Shown here: in pieces, positions 1 through 4,644 of the stretch
Numbering within the stretch: the stretch's first letter is position 1
Layout of the letters: every line of letters begins with the position of its first letter
Source: Methanosarcinaceae archaeon
GTDB lineage: Archaea; Halobacteriota; Methanosarcinia; Methanosarcinales; Methanosarcinaceae
NCBI GenBank assembly: GCA_030609665.1
Contig: JAUWBW010000047.1
Span: 1 to 10,821 of the forward strand
Length of the DNA: 10,821 nucleotides
Direction: 5' to 3'
The notes under the pieces: model-generated
The model's input: the letters and a program-made list of their open reading frames with translations, nothing else
Told to the model about the DNA's origin: nothing
Databases searched by the model: none
Position numbers and translations under genes: made by a program

Positions 1-1
1 T

Positions 2-829
2 AAGGTCAAAGAAAGAACAAAAGAACTTGAAGAGACACAGGGTGCGATCTTAAACATACTCGAAGATTCTACGGAATCGAACCTTAAATTGGAAGCTGCA
101 AATGATAAATTAGAAGAACTTAATCGCGTGAAATCGGATTTCCTTGGCACGACTAGTCATGAATTGAGAACTCCTCTTACGTCCATTATTGGATATAGCA
201 GTCTTCTTTTGCAAAATGATGTGGGCAATGATTTGAGTTCGGAACAAAAAGAGTATGCAGCCGGCATTTCCGAGAATGGGAAACACTTGTTGACACTTAT
301 AACTGAAATGCTTGATTTTGCAAAACTGGAATTCGGGGAAATGTTGTTTGATGTTGAGCATTTTTCGGCCAAAGGAGTCATATCGGATGCTGTATCTGCA
401 ATAAAACATGCTGCAAATATGAAACATCACGAGATCGTGGTGGATATCGTGCCAGGTGTCAAACAGGTTTGTGCTGATAAGATCAAAACAAAACAGGTGT
501 TATTGAATCTGCTGCATAATGCTGTAAAGTTCACGCCAGATGGTGGTAATATCGTTGTCAAAGCGGAGAACTTTAACGAAATGGTAAAAATAAGTGTCAT
601 TGACAATGGGGTTGGCATTAATGAAAATATCGATAAAATATTCGATAAATTCGTGCAAGTGGACCAGTCGATTTCGCGGAAATATGGTGGAACAGGGCTT
701 GGTCTTGCAATAGTGAAACAATTTGTGGAATCAATGGGCGGCGAGGTGTCTGTGGAAAGTGAGTTTGGGGTAGGGAGCACATTAAGCATAACACTGCCAG
801 TGGGGGATACTGGTAGGAAAAATAAGTGA
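2..829 (+). CDS. Sensor histidine kinase, C-terminal part (5' truncated by window edge)
   Basis: The frame is open from base 2, so the TTG at 89 is only an internal codon and the gene starts before the window. The visible protein begins with a charged helical linker (KVKERTKELEE...), of the sort that follows PAS or HAMP domains. A HisKA dimerisation domain follows, with the H-box SHELRTPL (phospho-acceptor His codon at 158-160), then a HATPase_c domain with the N-box NLLHNAVKF (Asn codon at 518-520), the G1 box DNGVGI (Asp codon at 602-604), the F-box FDKFVQVD and the G2 box GGTGLGLAIVK (from about 686). All catalytic boxes are intact, so the kinase core should be active: ATP-dependent autophosphorylation and phosphotransfer to a response regulator. 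The sensor part and any membrane segments lie outside the window. There is no fused receiver domain, and no regulator gene follows within the window, so the partner is unknown. Confidence 0.95.
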   Translation, partial: KVKERTKELEETQGAILNILEDSTESNLKLEAANDKLEELNRVKSDFLGTTSHELRTPLTSIIGYSSLLLQNDVGNDLSSEQKEYAAGISENGKHLLTLITEMLDFAKLEFGEMLFDVEHFSAKGVISDAVSAIKHAANMKHHEIVVDIVPGVKQVCADKIKTKQVLLNLLHNAVKFTPDGGNIVVKAENFNEMVKISVIDNGVGINENIDKIFDKFVQVDQSISRKYGGTGLGLAIVKQFVESMGGEVSVESEFGVGSTLSITLPVGDTGRKNK

Positions 830-857
830 TGTACCCGATATTTAGGATGTGTGGCAG

Positions 858-1087
858 AAATCAATTGCAGATGGTATGGTGGGGGTGCAGAGTTGTTAAT
901 TGGCATGTGTGCATCCTCTGCGGCCTCCTGCGTTTTTCCGAATCGTCCTGAATATACTAAAAAGTTTATTTTTTCCAGATTTGGAATGCATAGCAAAAAA
1001 TCAACTGCAGAGGGCGCAGGGAGCGCAGATTTGTTAATTGACCTGTATGCATCCTCTGCCCTGTGTTTTTCCAAATCGGCCGGAAAA
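858..1087. repeat. Imperfect direct repeat pair, about 90-bp units, 140-bp period
   Basis: Unit A (858-952) and unit B (998-1087) both start AAATCAA(C/T)TGCAGA. Both share TTGTTAATTG in the middle, then TGCATCCTCTGC, and then GTTTTTCC followed by an AATCG-type tail. Unit B contains GCAGAGGGCGCAGGGAGCGC, and unit A has a decayed version of it. CAGAGG near the start and CCTCTG near the end of each unit can pair, so each copy is also a loose hairpin. Short CGCAG-type periodic repeats of this kind occur dispersed in many archaeal and bacterial genomes and often yield spurious ORFs. I see it as non-coding repetitive DNA, with unit A the more degraded copy. Confidence 0.75.
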
Positions 1088-1280
1088 TAAAAAAAGTCTC
1101 TGATTTTTAAGACGATTATTTCAGCAGAGGGGTGTCATATCTCAATGTCCACGGGGCATATTCTTGTGCAGATTCCATATAACTAATGTTTTAACACGTG
1201 ATCTTATGGTGTTACTTATCCGTTTAATTGGTGTGAACTGCCTGCCAATCTTCCTGTTTTTTCAGATTGTTACACCTTGT

Positions 1281-1398
1281 AATTGTTGCAAACATTGACA
1301 AGTTGGGAAAGCAATCGAAATAATTCAGATGGAGGTTGTATTATTCTTCGTATGTTTCGGTTACTTTCCCCTTGTCAATCATATTGCATTGAACAATT
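1281..1398. repeat. Nested long inverted repeat (118 bp), MITE-like or RNA hairpin
   Basis: The outer pairing is AATTGT (1281-1286) with ACAATT (1393-1398) and TGCA (1287-1290) with TGCA (1385-1388). The core is ATTGACAAG (1294-1302) with CTTGTCAAT (1371-1379), a perfect 9 bp. After a TT bulge it continues as GGGAAAG (1305-1311) with CTTTCCC (1364-1370). One mismatch later, 1313-1320 pairs with 1355-1362, including one G-T wobble. The loop is about 34 nt (1321-1354). A stem of roughly 24 near-continuous pairs plus 10 outer pairs is very unlikely by chance in intergenic DNA of this length. It could be a non-autonomous transposable element, the stem of a transcribed RNA, or a regulatory dyad. 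No transposase or clear target-site duplication is visible. Confidence 0.75.
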
Positions 1399-1428
1399 AA
1401 TGCAAACTAACAATTAATTGATGCAAAC
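1395..1428. repeat. Tandem 13-mer direct repeats AATTRATGCAAAC, with a third copy at 1281-1293
   Basis: AATTAATGCAAAC (1395-1407) and AATTGATGCAAAC (1416-1428) differ by one base. Their starts are 21 bp apart, two helical turns, which is the spacing expected of side-by-side protein binding sites on one DNA face. A third copy, AATTGTTGCAAAC, lies at 1281-1293 and forms the outer left arm of the long inverted repeat. An operator function or iteron-like function is an inference; no gene starts immediately downstream. Confidence 0.55.
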
Positions 1429-1470
1429 TCAAACTATAATTAGTCAGAGAGGCCAGAGGGTATGCACAAC

Positions 1471-1500
1471 ACAAGTGAATTATTTACTTGTTTTTTTTTT
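1471..1500 (+). terminator. Hairpin followed by T10, transcription terminator-like
   Basis: ACAAGTGAA (1471-1479) and TTTACTTGT (1483-1491) form a 9-bp stem with one G-U wobble and a 3-nt loop, followed directly by ten T (1491-1500). Poly-U tracts are the known termination signal of archaeal RNA polymerase, and a hairpin plus T10 is a strong example. The nearest upstream + gene ends at 829, which is 640 bp away, so it may end a separate short transcript from the 1200-1450 region. A wider, weaker dyad surrounds it: TAGTCAGAGAGGCC (1441-1454) against GGGCTCTCTAACTA (1522-1535), pairing at 11 of 14 positions. Confidence 0.6.
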
Positions 1501-1541
1501 GGATGGGTTTGTTGCTTGTCTGGGCTCTCTAACTAGTATGT

Positions 1542-1780
1542 GGGTGAAACGAAATTACTTAATATGAGGACAATGATGCCTCGGATCTCAGATGTTTCGC
1601 CCTACAATTGATAATATGTCATACATGTATTTAAGACTATCGCAACTAAGTAACTGTTGCGCAGTATGTGGCATGACGCAGGTGAATGGCAACTGCATGA
1701 GGGGTATAACACCGCGTGTTTCCACACAAACACACCCCTCACATTGCCCTCGCGACCTACTTCGCAGACACACTTTTTTT
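1542..1780 (+). ncRNA. Candidate structured non-coding RNA (serial stem-loops ending in T7)
   Basis: Four hairpins follow each other. GGGTGAAAC (1542-1550) pairs with GTTTCGCCC (1594-1602), and encloses GAGG (1566-1569) with CCTC (1579-1582). CGCAAC (1641-1646) pairs with GTTGCG (1656-1661), extended by ACT (1636-1638) with AGT (1663-1665). TGAGGGGT (1698-1705) pairs with ACCCCTCA (1734-1741), enclosing GTGTTT (1716-1721) with AAACAC (1728-1733). GCGA (1752-1755) with TCGC (1762-1765) is followed shortly by T7 (1774-1780). The 1640-1770 part is visibly richer in G+C than the neighbouring intergenic DNA. It matches no RNA family I recognise; tRNA, SRP RNA, RNase P RNA and the common riboswitch motifs are not visible. 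The strand is inferred only from the T-run. It could also be a long leader of the surface-protein gene at 1951. Confidence 0.4.
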
Positions 1781-1871
1781 GCAGCAAATGATGCACACAC
1801 TGCCCTTATAACACTGCTCGTTTCACAGAAAACACTCTCAAAATGGATGGCAAATAATATTATATAGTAGC

Positions 1872-1889
1872 AATTGCATATATGCAATT
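1872..1889. promoter_or_regulatory. Perfect 18-bp palindrome in the promoter of the secreted-protein gene
   Basis: AATTGCATATATGCAATT is a perfect palindrome about 60 bp upstream of the start codon at 1951. Its core GCATATATGC can serve as a TATA element, and another TATA-like stretch (TATATAG) lies just upstream at 1861-1867. A dyad overlapping a TATA region is the usual form of an archaeal repressor or activator site. The regulator is unknown. Confidence 0.5.
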
Positions 1890-1893
1890 AAGA

Positions 1894-1923
1894 AACAAAT
1901 ACATCTAAATATATGCATTTGTT
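1894..1923. promoter_or_regulatory. Inverted repeat and TATA-like element before the secreted-protein gene
   Basis: AACAAATACAT (1894-1904) and ATGCATTTGTT (1913-1923) are inverted copies matching at 10 of 11 positions. AAATATAT (1907-1914) between them is TATA-like and would place a transcript start near 1935, giving a very short leader that holds only the ribosome binding site. Together with the 18-bp palindrome just upstream, this makes two dyads in the promoter. Confidence 0.45.
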
Positions 1924-1937
1924 ACTAAACAAATAAA

Positions 1938-1944
1938 GGAGTGA
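1938..1944 (+). promoter_or_regulatory. Ribosome binding site deciding the start at 1951
   Basis: GGAGTGA matches the archaeal anti-Shine-Dalgarno sequence well. It lies directly against the ATG at 1945 but 6 nt before the ATG at 1951, which is normal spacing, so 1951 is preferred. Confidence 0.65.
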
Positions 1945-1950
1945 ATGAAT

Positions 1951-2646
1951 ATGAAGACAAAAATATTGATTCTTTCAGCACTCATGGTAATATCCATGTT
2001 TGCAATGGCAGTTATGCCAGTAAGTGCCAGTCCGGGTGCAACGACCGCAAATGAAGTGAGTTCAACAGATGCTGGCCCAACGGCTACGGCTTCCAGTGCA
2101 GTCACCACAGAAGGCGGAAACATTACTAATGTAGATCTGGTAGCAGACTCATACACTGAACGCTGGGCAGGTTTCTATGGTAACGTGACCGGTACTATAA
2201 ACCTTACTGATGGCACCTATAGCCTCTATAACTGGACATGGACAGTAGCTGATGAAGGTGAAGTGATAGCAAGTACGGCGAGTTCAGGGATAACCTGGGC
2301 AAGTCTGGTGAATGGTACAGCAACAGAGGTTGACACTGCATGGAGTTTCTCCAGTAGCTCAGACTCGGCGACAAGTACGTTTGACAGCACTGAATCAGTC
2401 ACCATCGGAGATCAGACGATGACGGGTACTGATGCAGCAGATACAGGTGCTGCGGACGGATACAAGACAGCAATTGTCAAGGACAATACAACTGTAACTT
2501 CCAAAGACGACCTCTTGTTTGTTGCAAATATCATCAACGGCGGGTCTACGTTTAACAGCGAAACCCATGACTTTGAGATGATAGTTCCGACAAACGCTAC
2601 AATCGGTCAGACAGAACAATATTACTTCTATGTGGAACTGTTCTGA
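1951..2646 (+). CDS. Secreted protein with YGNV(T/S)G-type C-terminal domain
   Basis: The protein has 231 residues from the ATG at 1951, chosen by ribosome-binding-site spacing. It starts with a clear Sec signal peptide: a Lys-containing n-region, a hydrophobic stretch, and probable cleavage after PVSA at about residue 26. A Thr/Ser/Ala-rich region follows. The rest is a beta-rich domain (about residues 70-231) beginning WAGFYGNVTGTI and ending QYYFYVELF. It contains seven N-x-S/T sequons and no cysteine, which suits a glycosylated extracellular protein. There is no C-terminal transmembrane helix or sorting signal, so it should be released or held by other surface proteins. The same domain forms the C-terminus of the 616-residue protein at 4645-6495. 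Its own dyad-rich promoter and strong terminator suggest an independently regulated, possibly abundant product. I cannot name its family; a filament, sheath or surface-layer subunit is an inference only. Confidence 0.9.
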   Translation: MKTKILILSALMVISMFAMAVMPVSASPGATTANEVSSTDAGPTATASSAVTTEGGNITNVDLVADSYTERWAGFYGNVTGTINLTDGTYSLYNWTWTVADEGEVIASTASSGITWASLVNGTATEVDTAWSFSSSSDSATSTFDSTESVTIGDQTMTGTDAADTGAADGYKTAIVKDNTTVTSKDDLLFVANIINGGSTFNSETHDFEMIVPTNATIGQTEQYYFYVELF

Positions 2647-2668
2647 ACGAAAATGTAGAATGAATAGT

Positions 2669-2692
2669 GGGAGTTGAATACTCCCCTTTTTT
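2669..2692 (+). terminator. Terminator after the small secreted-protein gene
   Basis: GGGAGT (2669-2674), loop TGAAT, ACTCCC (2680-2685), then C and six T (2687-2692). It lies 22 bp after the stop codon. It implies that the downstream gene is read at a lower level or from its own promoter; a TATA-like TTTATTTTATAAG lies at 2702-2714. Confidence 0.75.
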
Positions 2693-2725
2693 ATTTATGA
2701 ATTTATTTTATAAGGGTTCACGATC

Positions 2726-4429
2726 ATGAGGACGATCTTGATTATTTTATTATTGGTACTTAGCATCAATGCAGCATCAGCGGAAGTGGTGGATCAGGTT
2801 ATAATTAATTCTGCCAACTGGCAGGATGTGTATCTCGGGATACTGTATGCTGAATTGAGTGAAGTTCCCTCTAAGTTCATCTTGAGTGAGGAGCACAGTA
2901 CCAGCATCATACCGCTGCTGAATAATAGTCTGACAAATGTGTATTTGGTAGAATCTGATCGTGTTCCGTATACCATGTATTATAAGAGCAAGCTTGAAGT
3001 GAATGGGTACACAGTAACAGTACTCAAGTCAACAGACCTGACGGACACGAACCTCAAACTGGCAGGGATGTCGGAGGTATCCAATTTTATTATCATTGAT
3101 GGTTCATATGGGTATAATGCAGTATCCGTTGCACCATATGCAATAAAGAGCAGATCATTTGTCCTGTTTGCAGATAAAGATAACATAGACAGGATATATT
3201 CATTTTTAAAGACCACAGGCACAGAAAATCTTACCCTGTATGGCCATCTTGACTATGAAGTTAGACAAAAACTTGAAGAATTTACGCCCGATGTGATCAA
3301 TACCGGAAGCAAGTTTGACGACAATCTTGCAATTGTAGAAAAATACATGCAGATCGAGCCTACCCAACAGGTGTTGCTCACAAACGGGGATTCCATTGAA
3401 AGCAGCCTGATGGCAGGAGATGAACCTGTAATATTCATTGGCAAAAATGATGTCCTCCCTCAGGTGATCCGGTACGTGAAAGATAACAATGTTTCAACAG
3501 GCGTGCTTGTTGGCAATGAACTGGCAGGTTCTGCCAAAAGGCTCAAAGATGCTACCGGCATGTTCATATTCATCAAATTCGCCCAGGGGAATGCAGGGGC
3601 TGGAAACGCGGGTGGAATTGCGGCTTTGGACATTTTTCAAATTCCAAAAAATGAACTTGATCTTGACATCCTGCCGGTGAACTATAACATTGCTTCCAAT
3701 GACTTAGAAGTGATATATGAAAACAAAGCAGATGTCGATACATATCTTAAATCGAGTATTGCCATATACGCTAACGAAGAACATGTTGCAACGATCGGTG
3801 ATGATGATGTGGTGTTCGTTGAATCCGGCGGGTCCATTCCAATTGCCTATCCGGTCGACCTGAGTGAATATGTTTCCACATCCCAGAATCTTAGCATGGA
3901 AATAACCACACATTTTGGAGAAGCTCCAAAATCACTGGATCACGCTTTTAGAAAAAATATGGATGTTGGTTTGATCGAGGAAGTTGACACATCCGCAATA
4001 ATGGTCCAGAAAGTTGTGTATAACACTGAAGAACATAAACTCAAGGTATTAATACAAAATATTGGTGATGTGCCGGTATACGTAAAAACAAGGATCGACC
4101 TGACAATCTATGGTGAGAAAAAAGTCCTGATCATGGACATGCCGGAACTGATCGATGTAGGCGGGGAGGCAGTTGCCGTTTTTATTACTACATTATCCGA
4201 CACAAATCTTGAAGAAAATCGAGATGTATTGGTCCACATAAATTATGGGAAACGTGACAATGTCATGATAAAAGTACTCGAGGGCATCTATCCCCTTAGT
4301 ACTGAAGGAAAAAATGGTCCAGTTGCCGGCGCTATAGTTGCATTAACAATAATGGTATTTGCAATCGGACTCACAAAAAAATATGCACTCTGGGAACTGA
4401 TAAGAACTGAACGCATGAATAAGAAATGA
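2726..4429 (+). CDS. Membrane-anchored extracellular protein with cell-wall-binding-like repeats
   Basis: The protein has 567 residues. A signal peptide (residues 1-19, cleavage after AASA) is followed by three successive alpha/beta units of about 80-90 residues. They open at INSANWQDVYLG (27-38), IDGSYGYNAVSV (124-135) and LTNGDSIESSLM (218-229), and each goes on to a hydrophobic strand and a helix. This recalls the three-fold repeat of the cell-wall-binding repeat 2 (CWB2) family, though the match is only by pattern. A beta-rich CARDB/FN3-like segment (about 425-520) contains IQNIGDVPVYV. A single transmembrane helix (about 531-550) and a short basic tail (KKYALWELIRTERMNKK) end the protein, giving a type I topology with nearly all of it outside. 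It lies between two secreted proteins that share a domain, so a tethering or assembly role is plausible. The ATG at 2726 has only a weak upstream AAGGG. Confidence 0.85.
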   Translation: MRTILIILLLVLSINAASAEVVDQVIINSANWQDVYLGILYAELSEVPSKFILSEEHSTSIIPLLNNSLTNVYLVESDRVPYTMYYKSKLEVNGYTVTVLKSTDLTDTNLKLAGMSEVSNFIIIDGSYGYNAVSVAPYAIKSRSFVLFADKDNIDRIYSFLKTTGTENLTLYGHLDYEVRQKLEEFTPDVINTGSKFDDNLAIVEKYMQIEPTQQVLLTNGDSIESSLMAGDEPVIFIGKNDVLPQVIRYVKDNNVSTGVLVGNELAGSAKRLKDATGMFIFIKFAQGNAGAGNAGGIAALDIFQIPKNELDLDILPVNYNIASNDLEVIYENKADVDTYLKSSIAIYANEEHVATIGDDDVVFVESGGSIPIAYPVDLSEYVSTSQNLSMEITTHFGEAPKSLDHAFRKNMDVGLIEEVDTSAIMVQKVVYNTEEHKLKVLIQNIGDVPVYVKTRIDLTIYGEKKVLIMDMPELIDVGGEAVAVFITTLSDTNLEENRDVLVHINYGKRDNVMIKVLEGIYPLSTEGKNGPVAGAIVALTIMVFAIGLTKKYALWELIRTERMNKK

Positions 4430-4476
4430 TACATGTATACGAGAAAATCTTCGCTGACGCTCAGATTAACTCGAAC

Positions 4477-4499
4477 TATATAATTCTATAAATTATATA
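4477..4499. promoter_or_regulatory. AT-rich dyad, probable promoter of the 616-residue protein gene
   Basis: TATATAATT (4477-4485), spacer CTATA, AATTATATA (4491-4499): perfect 9-bp arms. The element is TATA-like and would start a transcript near 4515-4525, leaving a leader of about 120 nt that contains the hairpin at 4537-4590. AT-rich dyads arise easily by chance, so the operator reading is weak and the promoter reading is better. Confidence 0.4.
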
Positions 4500-4536
4500 C
4501 TATGAAAAATAAGTTTTTGTTGGCATAATACCAAGA

Positions 4537-4590
4537 TCCAGTGATTCAACTCCGCATGATGTAAAAGTATGCGTATTAGGAATCACTGGA
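4537..4590 (+). promoter_or_regulatory. Strong two-tier hairpin in the leader before 4645
   Basis: TCCAGTGATTC (4537-4547) pairs perfectly with GAATCACTGGA (4580-4590), an 11-bp stem. Inside it, CGCAT (4553-4557) pairs with ATGCG (4569-4573). It ends 54 nt before the start codon. No T-run follows, so it is not a simple terminator of the previous gene. A 5'-UTR stability or regulatory element is more likely, although it could be the 3' end structure of the upstream mRNA. It matches no riboswitch class I know. Confidence 0.55.
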
Positions 4591-4644
4591 AATTTGGACG
4601 ATGCCGCTTGGTTAAATTAACAAATATATGTAGGATGCACTGCT

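Larger units (their letters stand above)
830..1950. other. Long gene-poor, structure-rich intergenic region
   Basis: About 1.1 kb between the kinase and the first surface-protein gene holds no open frame that I believe. The candidate frames (851-1090 +, 427-1074 -, 1592-1867 +, 1588-1887 -) have low-complexity or Cys/His-rich translations with no recognisable domain. Two of them simply read through the direct repeat. The region instead holds a chain of dyads, direct repeats and T-runs, which are listed separately. A smaller hairpin not listed separately is TAACAC (1192-1197) with GTGTTA (1209-1214). Another is GGTGT (1230-1234) with ACACC (1272-1276), with further partial pairing inside it. 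The simplest reading is remnant repetitive DNA plus one or more untranslated RNAs plus the promoter of the next gene. Confidence 0.7.

Noticed and set aside
427..1074. 215-codon - frame overlapping the histidine kinase and the direct repeat
   Set aside because: Antisense shadow of the kinase plus read-through of the CGCAG-type repeat; Pro/Ser-rich translation without domains.
851..1090. 79-codon + frame across the direct repeat
   Set aside because: It is the repeat translated: two copies of a (C/Y)ASSA-type stretch, typical of a spurious repeat ORF.
1089..1134. Possible - strand terminator: CTCTG/CAGAG stem followed by T7 on the - strand
   Set aside because: Only a 5-bp stem with a 22-nt loop, and no - strand gene is found that would need it.
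1592..1867. 91-codon + frame with CC..C and several His residues
   Set aside because: No ribosome binding site, no recognisable domain, and the frame runs through the hairpin chain; composition reflects the structured DNA, not a protein.
830..1950. tRNA, rRNA, CRISPR array or transposase remnant in the long gene-free region
   Set aside because: No T-loop consensus or cloverleaf, no regularly spaced identical repeats with unique spacers, and no transposase-like translation in any frame.
1621..4438. The 10-bp palindrome ATACATGTAT at 1621-1630 and again at 4429-4438
   Set aside because: Short, A+T-rich and in unrelated contexts; chance is enough to explain two copies.
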